From Spisula solida (Eukaryota; Mollusca; Bivalvia; Venerida; Mactridae), in assembly GCA_947247005.1 (NCBI GenBank), contig OX365952.1, positions 51,502,722 to 51,566,721 on the forward strand: a DNA stretch of 64,000 nt, written 5' to 3'. The position numbers were made by a program, and so were the translations under genes. Numbering within the stretch: position 1 is the first letter of the stretch; every line of letters begins with the position of its first letter. This document shows, piece after piece, positions 48,467-60,378 of this stretch. The notes below the pieces were generated by a model. That model worked only from the letters and a program-made list of their open reading frames with translations. It ran no database searches and was not told where the DNA came from.

Positions 48467-48720
48467 CTGTCGGTAAAGACTATCATGGCGATTAGCAAAA
48501 TGTCAACAACAAGTTACAAGCATATGGCAGCCTAGAGGAGACACAGGATATATTTTTATGACATAACCATATATGATGAGATCACATTATTTGAATTCCG
48601 ATGAAATAAAACATATCAACTAAACCACGTTCAATCAATTTGAAGTTGAGAGTTGTGTTTCACGGCTCACGTAGACCTTGAAATAGGTATTTCTATAACG
48701 AGGTCAGAGGAGAATTATTA

Positions 48721-48734
48721 GTAACCAGGGCAAC
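48721..48734 (+). promoter_or_regulatory. RFX X-box motif, copy 4 (perfect)
   Basis: GTAACCAGGGCAAC fits GTNRCC-AG-RGYAAC exactly. The other copies have A where this one has C in the second half. Confidence 0.5.
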
Positions 48735-49761
48735 GTAGATATGTTTGGAATGTTTCAGACATTCGCTCGTCCGGTAAATTACATGTCTATTCCCTGCTAC
48801 TAATTGCATTCATAAGACGCCAAACAAATTTATTTCCTATCTCAACTTTGGTCAGATGATAATAAGATCAAAAGATACTGTGGATACACATGAACAAAAT
48901 CAAGTATTAAATATTGTGCCATCGGAACAAAAATGAATGAAAATCAAATAGTTATTCCAGTTACGTTTGTGCTTGAGATGCTTTCTTTATTCTTCTTACT
49001 TTTGCACGTTCGTACATATAATCTATGTAATGTAATTCTAATGAGGAACTTTGAATGTATCGAATAATCTTTACAGTGCCTTGATCTTACATTGAACACA
49101 AAACGGCAAAAAAAGGAAAGTGAAAGTTAAAACCAGTTTTACACTGTCATAAATAGTTTTAAGTATTTTTGTTACTGTTTTTACACTATTGTGTATTTCG
49201 GTTAACTTCTTTAAGTTTTGTTAGTTTGCCCAATGTATAAAATCACTTGTTACCGATACTTGTACTCCGGTTAAAGATACATATATATGTATTCCATCAC
49301 GTTAAACACTAGACATAAAATAAAAGATATGCCGAACAGCTGTCGTTAAAGTTCATATTATTCATATACAATGGTAGTAAATCTTTAATGGACTGTTAAC
49401 TTCGGGATCGTAGTATCGGAACTAGAACTAGACATAATATTATTCCGTTCTGCCATTTGATTGAAGTCAACGCACTAATTAATATGTTCGTCTGTAGGTC
49501 AGTATGTTCGATTTTTATCTTCTGAATGATATAGAGAGTTTATTTGTGAATTATTTGTCGAAGAGCACAGTCTGTTTAAGTGTTATGTTGTGCATTTCGT
49601 ACTCTGCTGTTTCCATTGAGCTTGCATTTCATATCCGATATGTTTTTTTCATATTTTTTTCTTATTTATGGAACACTATCGGTGTTTCCCACCAAACAAA
49701 AAAATGCCCTTAGAAACCCTTAGGCATTCTCGCGTGTCTCAGTGTTGTGCATAAAGATCAT

Positions 49762-49875
49762 ATTACGTCAGATAGGGAAGGCAGCACTCAACTTAAACAG
49801 CCGAGCTCAGAAAACATTACAAACATAAAAGGCACAATGCCCAACTAAACAAGTAAAATATCTGCCCAGGTACAA
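49762..49875 (-). repeat. Family A repeat shared with copy 2
   Basis: 'cgtcagatagggaaggcagc', 'aaacagccgagctcagaaaa', 'ggcacaatgcccaactaaac', at exactly the site filled in copy 2 (18597) and empty in copies 1 and 3. Confidence 0.8.
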
Positions 49876-50129
49876 GCTGTGTAGCACGTTAAAGAACCGA
49901 TGTGTATATTGGGAAAAAGCTAGGATATAGCACCCGAATTCCGTACATCACGATCGTAACACATCACATGAAAGGCCCAAAAACAACGACGTACAAATTG
50001 CTAGTTCCGCATGAAAGTGGCCCCTTAGATGAATAGGGAGATGTATTATGTTGACAGTTATTATGGATGGCCGTTTTGGAGCTTCCAATCAAGTCATTTG
50101 GCCAGTATGGAAACAAAAAACTAAATAAA

Positions 50130-50342
50130 TAACAATACAATACAATAGTTTATTCATGATTAAGGCCATTGGCCCATATCACGATAAGGAGCAAATTACA
50201 AATAATATACAGAGACAACAAGGTCAGTACATATCAATTTCAAACGATGGATTGCATAAGGTATATACTACATAGAAAGGATCTCCTTTCTCAGGTGAAA
50301 AGCATAGTAAATAAAACAGGCTAATGATTTTATAACTTCCTC
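50130..50342 (-). mobile_element. LINE 3'-end fragment with (CAATA)n tail
   Basis: On the minus strand a short frame 'EEVIKSLACFIYYAFHLRKE' is followed by a UTR ending 'catgaataaactattgtatt', with an ATTGT-repeat tail, as in many non-LTR elements. Copies 2 (18955) and 3 (36470) lack it. A separate family from the 38271 LINE. Confidence 0.6.
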
Positions 50343-51644
50343 ATTCCAATAAACTCAAGCAAGCAAGCAAACAAACACACAAACAAACAAACAGAAATGC
50401 GTGTAATGCATAGTGACGTATACCCAAAAATGTGTTTATCTGTACTTACATGTCAATTTTAAATTAACGCTACTTGGAACACATTTAGATATTGCTAATG
50501 GTTATAATAAGAGCTAAATGGTTCTGGGAAACATATAATGAGATATTAAATGTAGCCATGATACATTCAACAAACTTCAATTATGTCCAGAAGCACTCGT
50601 GCTATTGACGGACATATAAACATATTATTTTGTTTACAAATCTTTGTTTCTTTGCTTGAAGTGATGCGCTTCTAAAACGACCTTACCTTCCTATAAAAAC
50701 ATTCCTGTATCATTACGTTACCACACGTATATAAATCCCGAATTGTGTATGTTCCGGCTAAGGTTAAGTTTTTATGAAAATACTCAAGGTACATCCTTCA
50801 AGTGTTTACAGGTTCAGACTACACGCAATATTGTTTATTTAATTACAATGTAAACAACAGTTTTACCTGCCAACCTGTCTTCTTTGATGAATCTGTAGAC
50901 CTACGGCATGCATCACACCGGACGAAATGTATATGCCGCCCGTGCGCACTCAGTCGGACGAATATAACACCTCTTACGAGTCTAACGTTACACCGGGATT
51001 CGCTACGCGACCACTATGACGCCGAAATATCTGAACAGGTACTAGTATTTCCTGTGATTAATGCTCGGCATCACAAATCAGGAACTGGTTTCTCGTCTTT
51101 CATATATTCGTCATTTTACGCTTTATGTATTCAACGTATACACATAGGTAACGAATTGATATTTGAAAAGAAAGTACAAGTATACGAAATATGATACTAC
51201 ATTTAAGCATATTTAAGCAGATTGTCATTACAACTGGCAATGAGTCGATTGGAAGATATTGTGAGATAGTTTCTTATTTTGTAGTAGTCGGTAATTTGGG
51301 TCAGTGAATGCTAGCTTTGAATGTTGTATCATAGTAATGAATAGGAGTAATCTACTAGAAAGTATGGAGAGTATCCCACCACACATTGTGCAGAACACGC
51401 TGCCAATTGCTTTGTATTGCTCAAATGAACATATTTGAGAAATAAACAGTTCTCCCTGTAGGTATCATTTTCTGCATAATAACAGATGCATTTAGCTACA
51501 CATATTAATGTATTACTTTAGAAATTACCCTACAAGATTCATAGCAGACGAGACATCATCACTGTGAATGTTTGATGTGTTTCTCGCCTCTAATAGAAAG
51601 TCTGCTGGTATGTTGTAGACTGGTGATAAATGTATCCATACAGA

Positions 51645-52280
51645 TAACTTGTAGTGTTAAATGTGCGTGTATTCCATTCATTATGTAGTGTTAAATGTGC
51701 GTGTATTCCATTCACTATGTAGTGTTAAATGTGCGTGTATTCCATTCACTATGTAGTGTTAAATGTGCGTGTATTCCATTCACTATGTAGTGTTATAAAT
51801 GTGCGCGTATTCCATTCACTATGTAGTGTTAAATGTATGTGTATGCGTGTATTCCATTCACTATGTTCATAGATTTAAAGTGATAAATGTACATGAATGC
51901 GTGTATTTCATTCCCTTTGTTCATAGATGTGTAGTGTTAAATGTAAATGAATGCGTGTATTCCATAGATTTAAAGTGATAAATGTACATGCATGGGTGTA
52001 TTTCAGTTACTATGTCCAAACATTTGTAGTGTTAAATGTACACGGATGCGTGTATTCCATATAATTGAAGATAAATGTACATGAATGCGTGTATTTCATT
52101 TTCTATGTCCATATATTTAAAGTGATAAATGAACATGAATGCGTGTACTTCATTCACTATGACAATAGATTTAAAGTGATAAATGTACACGAATGGGTGT
52201 ATTTCATTTACTATGTCCATATATTTGTAGTGTTAAATGTACATGTATGCGTGTACCTCATTCAATATGTCCAATGGTTT
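51645..52280 (+). repeat. Compound minisatellite, 34-bp then ~57-60-bp units
   Basis: Five to six near-identical 34-bp units 'tagtgttaaatgtgcgtgta' plus 'ttccattcactatg' (51653-51835) run into longer units containing 'tagatttaaagtgataaatg' (51870-52280). The longer units match 21235-21560, so the 34-bp set looks like a later homogenised expansion. Confidence 0.9.
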
Positions 52281-53464
52281 GTTTTTAAATGAATGAACAA
52301 ATTCAGATTGAATAACTGAGGAAAGTAATTGATTAATGTGTTTGCAACGTAAGGACATTGATACAGATGACTGCATTTGACCATGTTTGTGACCTTTTAT
52401 ACATATGTGAGTCAAAATTACTTACCTTTATGGTAATTAATATGCTAATTTCAAAAGCGATGCAATGTGTCATTTACTGTGGGTGTCACTATATATATTT
52501 ATACATGCTTGAAGTGTCCTTTCTGGTAGATACGGGTGATATGTTCCGTGTCGTCAATGAGAATCTATAAGATTGTTTGAGTTGCTAGAAACTGCTATCG
52601 CTTCTGAATGACTTGATGTTCGTGCAAGACAGTAGTAGATACATGTACAAGCAGGCAATGACCTCACAATGGTAAACATGTTTTTTTTATTAAACTTGAA
52701 GTAGTGAAATGTATATTGATTATAATAGTGATAAACCTCGTCTGAAATACGGTTAGGTTTATTCTAATACTTTAAGCAGATTGTTCTCAGATACATAATA
52801 GTATCTATTATCCTTTGGTAAGACAGATGGCCTCTTTATTTATGTATCAAATTTGGTTTAATGTTGTGTGAGGCAGTGAAAGTGATCCACTTAAAGGTCC
52901 GTAGTAAAATAACCTCTTCAATTTATTGATTCGAGTTGATAAATGGATGAAACAAATCAACATATAATTCAATTGTCAAAAGACACACAAGGCAATTTGA
53001 TTAAAATGCATCTAGACACATGACTTGTATAATGGGAGAATATAGTGTTTATGGACAGGTTTTGAATAATTCAATAACGATACATTAACTACAGATCACA
53101 TTTCATTAACCCTTGTGATGTTTAACCGCAGGGTGTGAATGTTGTAACATGCTTTGTATAGTTAATATGTAGGGATACTAATATGACTGAATGGACACGC
53201 TTTACAACTTTGATTAATCACACTTCATCACTTTTTGCAAGAATATCACAGGAGAAACCAGTAATGTTCCCCTAAGTAATGTCAAATGGGGGATCGAGAG
53301 CGAATTTAAAGTGTCCTGTAAATTTATTTGTTTCTTCCAACCAGTCGGTTTGTCGCTTTATGTACGTGTATGTTTGCTAATATTTAGAGATGCTTAATTG
53401 CTATTTATGTGACTTACTCGTATACGTCATGTTTGTGGAGTTTTCAGCATTAAGAAACATTGGA

Positions 53465-53650
53465 CAAGGAAAGCAGCACTCAACTGAAACAGCCGAGCAC
53501 AGAAAACAGAATTAGCACAGACTACAGTCACACGACACAACGAGAAAATAAAACTACACCACTGAAAGTCTCAGCTGTCACAACCCCGAAAATTCAACTG
53601 TCAGCAGCCCAAAAGCTGAATTCCTTGTTTCAACTGTCAAAAAGACGTTA
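53465..53650 (-). repeat. Family A repeat, ancestral insertion (copy 4)
   Basis: Best preserved of the three copies at this site: 'aagcagcactcaactgaaac', 'agccgagcacagaaaacaga', then 'cagcagcccaaaagctgaat' and 'caactgtcaaaaag'. Confidence 0.75.
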
Positions 53651-54301
53651 AATGTTTAAGAATCACTGTAACTCGTAAAACCCTAGCTTTGCGTTCGAGT
53701 AGTCTCACGATGATACAATCTAAACAAGACGTTAAACATCCTAGCGTAGGTTCGACCATAACCAAAATATGTCGTCAGGGAAAATGCCTGTGTATATATT
53801 TTGCAAATGCTTGTTTCAATAGATCAGCAAGATAAGTTTCAAAATAAATTGAACAAGCGTAGAAATATGAACCCCGCTGATGAGGAGGCATATCCAATAT
53901 GTCATTACTATGATACATGTCAAATTATAAGCGCGAATCTGTTTTAGATAAAGTATAATAATTATAAAAATTATTAGCTGAAGAAAATAATAAAAGTACA
54001 AAATGAAATAGTCATACATACTCGTAGTATGAGAAACGTCTGTGCTTCAAATTGTGATATTCTTGCTACATATATTGTTCCCTTGCCTATGTCAATAAAA
54101 GTCACTGTGACTGTTGTAATTCAATTTACATCCGTTAACAGCGACAAGTAGATTATTATGTTGAAATGTAATTGCCAAAATAGAAATGATTAAACGTGTA
54201 AAACAATTCGAATATATGAGTCTTTAAATTAGTACAGCGAAACTTTGAACTTCCAAAGAAATTGTAGTGGTTTTGTTGGCTTAAAGTACATTTATTAAAG
54301 A

Positions 54302-54425
54302 TGATAATAAACCATCGGTCAGGGAAAGCTGCCCTCTGCATAACCAGCCGATCACACCACATACTACAATTACATGCCACAATGTCCAACACATTATAAC
54401 TGAACGAGAAAATGGATTTAAAGCG
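54302..54425 (-). repeat. Family A repeat specific to copy 4, possible 6-bp duplication
   Basis: 'ggtcagggaaagctgccctc', 'taaccagccgatcacacc'. Flanked by TTAAAG on both sides. Copies 2 (23537) and 3 (43353) read 'aaagcgctaatgacc' continuously. Confidence 0.7.
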
Positions 54426-54624
54426 ATTAATGACCTTGCCCATCCGATATGACGATACTAGTATGTTATTCTACATTTCGAGCCCATATTTTAACTAGAA
54501 AATATAGAACCATGCCGCAGTTTAGTCAATATATGTCCTTAAAGTTTGTGAGAACTATACATGTGGCTTATCATCGACAATACGATATATAATGTTGCAT
54601 TATGTCATAAAGTGCACAATATAA

Positions 54625-54770
54625 CTTGGAAATTTAGCGGTTAAGTTCATGTTTTCGTTTGTATGTGTTGGGAATTGTGCCTTATAATTGTGGTACATGT
54701 ATGTTTTTATGTTTTCTGTGCTCGACTTGTTAAGTTGAGTGCTGCCTTCCCTGTCTAATTTTCTATTACA
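54625..54770 (+). repeat. Family A repeat, ancestral insertion (copy 4)
   Basis: 'tatgtgttgggaattgtgcc', 'tgtgctcgacttgttaagtt', 'gagtgctgccttccctgtct'. Same site as 24570 and 43565. Confidence 0.75.
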
Positions 54771-55101
54771 ATGTTACATGGCGGCAATATTAATTCGTAG
54801 AATGCAACAGTTAATCATGACTAACTTAAACGTATATACCATTAGGCCATATCCATCTAAATATACTACGCTTTGTAACGCAATGGTTTTCTCTGCAAAA
54901 AGGAACTTAACATAACTCTACTTTTAACATTCATCTTCTAAAACATTTATCTTCTAAAATACGTCATTCTATGACGTAAATTTTATGAAATTAGGTGCGT
55001 GATCAAATTGAATAGGAAATATAATTTTCTTTCTCGACGAATATACTCTTAATTACATGTACATTTGTAATTGTACAATATGCGTGCTTAGTTGCCATAT
55101 T

Positions 55102-55751
55102 GCTAGAGTAATTCTGGATAAACCACATGCCCATCCATCAGAAGAACTGTTCATTAAACTAAATTGGAAGACAATTCATGAAAGAATAATATATAAAAAA
55201 GCTGTTTTAATGTATAACTCGGTGCAAAATAAAGTCCCAAAATATCTAAGTGATAAGTTTGTGTTAAAATCTAATCCTGGACTAAGATCAACAACGAATG
55301 AAGAGTTGGTTATACCACACCCAAACATGGAGTTCTTTTAGAAATCTTTTTCCTATTCAGGAGCATCTATTTGGAATAATATTCCATTACATATTAGACA
55401 GGCAGAGAACATAAGTTCTTTTATTAGACAATTCTTGGAATGGAAACGCAATACTACTTAATCATCAGTGTATACATATCTCTACCCTTTTGTTCACAGT
55501 TGAATATTGATTTTATATGTACATGTATACTATGCTATTTAATTATACATTTGTATGTCAATGTTTTGAACAATACATGTATATCCTATATTGTTAAGTT
55601 TAAATAATACTGTTTCATTTTCTTCATAAATTTGTTTGTATATTATCATGTAACTTATGTATATATGTTTATTATGTAGACAATATTGAAAATTGGTGTA
55701 ATACCAAATATGTTATCTACTATAAATAAAGTCGTTACTTACTTACTTACT
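55102..55751 (+). mobile_element. Severely 5'-truncated LINE copy with TATT duplication
   Basis: Same family as 38271-41130: the UTR 'ttggtgtaataccaaatatg' and TTAC-repeat tail match it in reverse. It starts inside the codons for 'ARVILD', and TATT lies on both sides (55098-55101, 55752-55755). Copy 3 shows the unfilled 'ccatatttaaagtaac' at 43997. Frame from 55108: 'HPSEELFIKLNWKTIHERII' ... 'LRSTTNEELVIPHPN', an internal stop at 55339, then 'SFSYSGASIWNNIPLHIRQA' ending at 55461. This supplies the C-terminus missing from the other copy. Confidence 0.85.
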
Positions 55752-55789
55752 TATTTAAGTAACTATAGCTTGAAGACTTGTTTAACTTA

Positions 55790-56049
55790 TTTTAGAATAT
55801 AACCTACATTATAAGCCAATGAAAACGCCGAATTTTGGCGGTTAAATGGAAATTTAATCATTAAAATTTTCTCCTAACAGATTTGACGTCATGCGTTGGC
55901 GCTAATTTCTATCGGCCAATCAGAATGCAGAATGTTATATTCTAAGCCAGTTAGAACATATTAAGTAAATTTTAATGACTAAAAAAGACTCGCTTCGATT
56001 CGTTCGCTCCGCCCTTTTTAATCATTAGAATTTACTTAATAAGTTCTAA
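55790..56049. mobile_element. Foldback/MITE pair specific to copy 4
   Basis: 55790-55945 is bounded by TTAGAATATAAC and its inverse GTTATATTCTAA. It is followed by a hairpin whose arms 55951-55987 and 56014-56049 ('ttagaacatattaagtaaa' against its inverse) pair with about three mismatches around a GC-richer loop. Copy 3 passes straight from 'ttttcattattttg' to 'cagctactagttg' at 44038-44062. Confidence 0.7.
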
Positions 56050-56322
56050 TTATAACTTGTAGCTACTGATTGTATCGTATACGAACGTTATGCTCCCTTT
56101 GGCATGCGGTGGATATGAGAAATATAGTTCAAAAATCATTTGATAAGACAATTATTACCATTAATTGTCCTAAAATTATATGTTACGTCTATTAACATTT
56201 TAATATTGCATGATTCGTTGAAGGGAACATGCAAAGATTTCTATTTCACGTATATATACAACAGTCTGTGTATTTTATTATATGCATACTTATGGAGAAA
56301 GAAGGCAGCTAACGTGTATAAT

Positions 56323-57060
56323 GTTTGGAAGCAAATTATTGCTAAATAAATGCTGCACTAAGACAATAAACATTACAGGTGACGATGTCAAATCTGAAAA
56401 CCGTATTCGATATTTGGGTGCATTTTTTGACGAAACTCTTAATTTCAAAGAGCATGTGAAAAAAAATGTCGAACGGTTATGTTGAACTATTTCAGAGTCA
56501 AAATATACGAAATAATTTAACCAAGGAAGTCACAGAAACTCTGGTGTTTTCCCTAGTTGGTTCACATTTGGACTATTGTAATGTCGTCCTATATGGACTA
56601 GCCCAAAGTGAGCTAGCTAAACTGCAACGTGTGCAGAATATGTGTGCACAATTGGTTTTAAACCGTAGAAAATATGATAGTTCAAAACAAGCTTTATTTG
56701 ACCTGCATTGGCTACGTATCAAAGCTAGAATTTCATTCCAAATGCTCACTGTCATGTTTAACTATTTTATTAGTCAAGCCCGAGCGTATCGTACAGAGTT
56801 GCTTACCAAACAAGTTAATACTAGGAGTCTGCGATCTTCAGACTCTAGTACAAGGTGTTCGATCGTTCCCTTTAATAAAAGGAAAACACTCAGTGACCGC
56901 AGCTTTGGTACTGATGGTCCAAGACTGTGGCATGAATTGCCTCGCGCTATACGGAATACAGACAAGTTAGATGTATTAAAGAAAAGCTAAAAACCTACTA
57001 TTTTTGAAATTTCTATGAATTGTTTTTATGGAATGTGCTGTTTTAATCAGGAATTAAAGA
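56323..57060 (+). mobile_element. LINE fragment, RT C-terminal part (second family)
   Basis: Frame 1 (56323-56485) reads 'MFGSKLLLNKCCTKTINITG' then 'IRYLGAFFDETLNFKEHVKK'. After a frameshift near 56470, frame 2 (56466-56990) gives 'LVGSHLDYCNVVLYGLAQSE', 'LQRVQNMCAQLVLNRRKYDS', 'LHWLRIKARISFQMLTVMFN' and 'GPRLWHELPRAIRNTD'. These are typical of the post-catalytic RT and tail region of CR1/L2-like non-LTR elements. The catalytic RT core is missing. It replaced unit sequence present in copy 3. Confidence 0.85.
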
Positions 57061-58749
57061 AACGTCCCGCCATTTTGTCTTTTTAGTTTTGTTTACCCTT
57101 CTATTGTAACGTATGTTTTGTTTATTTGTTCTGTGAACTGTATGTGGTGGCATGGTATTGACAAAGTGAAATGTAATCATATACTGTAAGTGGTGGCAAA
57201 TTCTAACATAATACCCATACCTGTTTATAATTCATACTAGTATATAGGTAATAATAACTCAACATTTACTATGATCAATAGAACACAATTCATCCAGAAA
57301 TACCTCGTAACATCAGAACCTTAAAACATTCTGAATGAAATTCTATACAGGTGGCATTTATTGTGTCCAATAAAAATAGTGCGAAACCAGATAGGGTGTT
57401 GATCTAATGTATATTATTATTCGTGTCAACATGTCATATCATCACAAGCTTGACATATTGTTGTATACTGCTAGAGTGTAAACAATGTCATTTACCTTAG
57501 TCCACAATCACGAGAATATTTTATTCTATTCACAACGAATGAAAGCCTGTACGTGTTGCTAACACAATATTGTTAATGATAATATTAGACATGCTGATTA
57601 TTTTATACGAGTATAAAATGTTTTCTTATTTGTTCAACAAGTGTGAATGATCTACTGTGATTGGTGGTTCCAGTCATCCTAGAGACGACAACCTTCAGTC
57701 TGTCAGTCAATACCTCCTTGTCAGTCTCCATATAGTTTACAATTTTCCATTTGATATCAAATGACCGTACTTAATGGTGTTAATTGATACTGTGTGTACA
57801 GCGCAAGAGCATTAACACTCATAGTCGTTCATGTGACAGCACGCCTCTCTACTCACTTCAAACCCAACCGTCATAGGAACAAATTCTAGACAGAGAACAT
57901 AAACACGAGAACATTATAGTTAATGGTGTACCATTTAGCCCCATTCTCGTCAGTTACAATCAATGTAAAATGTCGTAACCATGCAACAAATACCATCGTA
58001 TTGTCTATGAAATTAATTATCACTATTCTATTATCATGCAAAAAATGCAAAGTTCAATCCAAAAATGTCTGCTATTTAAACTGCTCTAATAATTGTTGAA
58101 AGTTTTTCTTAAATTTGAAATTTTCATCTTTGAACTTGTATTCTCCATTTATTGTATGATATCATCTGTTGGTGTTTTGTTACAAAATAAAGTAGAATTG
58201 ACTTAATAAGAATCATTTCTAATGCAAAGTTAATGTGAACGCTAAAGACAAGCCGATCCAGAACAAAACAACATCAATTTATATTTCCAAATACATTGAC
58301 ATGATATGTTTCTGTCGCAATAATCTAAATAGAGGGAGAGAAAATGATAGAGTACTTAAATGAGAAGACGGCATTATTTGCTTTATTCTTTATTTTAGGA
58401 AAGACAGTGAAAATATTCTCCTCGATGGATTGGACAGAAAGATCTACATTCACGGCTAGGGTTAGAAAGTCAATTGTCTAAAGGTTGTACATCAAAAGTG
58501 TTACTTTACATTGTGTATATATGTATAGGTATATGAGTAGTTGTCTATGCTGAACTCAGGTCACGATGTTTCTATTTAGGCATTATGGAGAGCAGCTTTA
58601 AATGCTTCAGTGTAAAGTTAAACCAGCAGTTCGATTCGTGAGATTTAATTGCCCTCTGGGAGGTGATCAGAGATTGGGTTTCATGTCATAGACCGACTGG
58701 TCCTTCTGTGAATTTGTGACTATCCTTATACCAATTAAAATGGAATGTT

Positions 58750-59580
58750 AGCACATTATATGTTTAATTGTTCGCTTGTACAAAGACCCAAAAATATGAT
58801 GTACTAAATAGCAAAATGAACATACAAACTTCCTACAATATGGAACAATATCGTACTTCCAAACCTTCCCTGATACGTGGTGGATACAAAGTCGTGTCAA
58901 TCACATGGCATTGTTAATACGCGAAATCCGTCCCAACCCTGATTGAATTTACAAACATATCCATGTTCCTGTTGTATTGCACGGGATAACAGTCAATAAG
59001 TAATTGAACTCTTTTTCGTGAATACAGAATAAGAATGCATGTAGGTTCAAGTACGATCGTTGGTCAAGAAACCAAATGTTGTGTACAATAATTGATATTA
59101 TAAAAACAAAATGAATGCTCCTTTCAACCTAGCTAATAAAAAATGTACAAATTCACCACCAAATGAAGACACATAGATCCTACAATCAATTCAATTAGAC
59201 TATGTTTCGACACACTATACCAAAATCATATTTAATTTGCCTAATAAGTACTCTCTTTGTATTTTATACTTTATTTTTGACTTTTTAATTTCATCACATA
59301 AAATATAATTATAAATAATTCCATTCGATAAAAAAAAATACAAGTGAGCAATACATATTGTTAACAAATGTTAGGATTTTCGTTATACGTTTACCATGAC
59401 TGGGTTATGTTTATTATTTTTGTATACTCATGTGTGGTTTATACGATTTGAGTTAATAAAGGTAGGTTCTGTTTTGTTATGTTCTACACACGGACGACAC
59501 TGACTGGCAATGTATCTATCCTAATAAAGATTTTTGTTCTTGCCAAATATTATAAGTCATCTTACTTTGCTCAAAACCGT
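58750..59580. other. AT-rich stretch, no gene seen
   Basis: Part of the 58750-60720 segment lacking a counterpart in copy 3. Nothing recognisable before the RT fragment. Confidence 0.4.
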
Positions 59581-59589
59581 TGAAATCCA

Positions 59590-59760
59590 GTCCTTCCTTA
59601 AATATATCTTGCAATAGTACATCTATTCAGTCAACTTCATCTGTCAAATAACTGGGTGTTACTTTTGATCAAACGCTCTCAAGTGACTGTATGACTATGA
59701 ATGTAAAAAAGCCAATGCAATATTAAAATTTCTCTACAGGTCTCCTCCTTTTGTGCTATC
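59590..59760 (+). pseudogene. Third LINE reverse-transcriptase fragment
   Basis: The plus-strand frame reads 'SLNISCNSTSIQSTSSVK', a stop, then 'LGVTFDQTLSSDCMTMNV'; a one-base frameshift leads to 'KKANAILKFLYRSPPF'. 'YLGVTFDQTLS...KANAILKFLYR' is the usual region after the YADD motif in Jockey/RTE-like elements. It differs from both larger LINE families here. Confidence 0.65.
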
Positions 59761-59853
59761 CTTGGTGTGGGTGTGTTTGATATGGTTTCCTTATGCAAAT
59801 TCTTAAAATATACTTTTATATTTGTAATTTTGTCTTTCATTGAACATATATAA

Positions 59854-60378
59854 GCGGATTTAGCTCAGTGGTAACGCACTGGACTGTCAATCCAGAGGTC
59901 ATGGGTTCAATTCCTGGCATCGGAACTTGATATTTCTAAAATATTCATAATATTTCCCGTTATATCAGACCGTGTGGTTTGCAAAGTATCTGGAAGTGCC
60001 AGGAAGCTGTGTATCGGTGCTATACACCGGATACATTAAAGAACCAGGCTGTCGATTCGAAATAAAAAGCATGGCGCACTTCTGCAGCGCCGGACATGCC
60101 TGTATCTAATGTCTCTCTCTCCCTTCTGGGGCTCTCTCTCAGTCTGTCCCTCTGGTCAGATCATGCTGTATCTGCACTTGTAAATGATGCACCTGTGCCC
60201 TAGTGGCTGCAACACAATACTATAAAGAGCCTTTTAACGTGCGTTCGCATGAAAAAGGCGCTATATAAATCTGGTATATTTAATTTATTCATTTATTTGT
60301 ATTTGGTGATATTTATTATCTGAATTGATGGGCCATGTTATATGCATCTTATACCAAATAAATATTATTATTATTATC
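59854..60378 (+). mobile_element. tRNA-derived SINE
   Basis: The head 'gcggatttagctcagtggta' has a perfect anticodon arm CTGGA-CTGTCAA-TCCAG (anticodon GTC, Asp-like) and a B box GGGTTCAATTCC, but acceptor and T stems do not pair. The body carries 'ttaaagaaccaggctgtcga' and a CT-rich run, followed by 'cttttaacgtgcgttcgcat' and the 3' motif 'aaaggcgctatataaatct' common in animal SINEs. A second A/T-rich tail ends in ATT repeats near 60378. Only one copy was seen in the window. Confidence 0.8.

Larger units (their letters stand above)
31725..48480 (+). repeat. Segmental duplication, copy 3
   Basis: The most complete copy: 31725-34400 matches 10435-13410, 34385-37200 matches 1-3566 and 16385-21220, 41131-45240 matches 21600-25330 and 52275-56250, and 45370-48220 matches 57100-61110. 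Main insertions are 32085-32205, 37202-38224, 38271-41130, 47851-48115 and 48264-48466. A local duplication of about 450 bp (32830-32940 repeated at 33310-33410, and the 'gtacag/aatcggttgaac' motif twice) follows a family A insertion. No coding gene noticed. Confidence 0.8.

Noticed and set aside
52032..52292. Overlapping repetitive frames on both strands at the minisatellite
   Set aside because: They arise from stop-free tandem DNA units and change with unit number; no coding signal.
59854..59925. A functional tRNA-Asp (GTC) gene
   Set aside because: The anticodon arm is perfect but acceptor and T stems do not pair and SINE body sequence follows.
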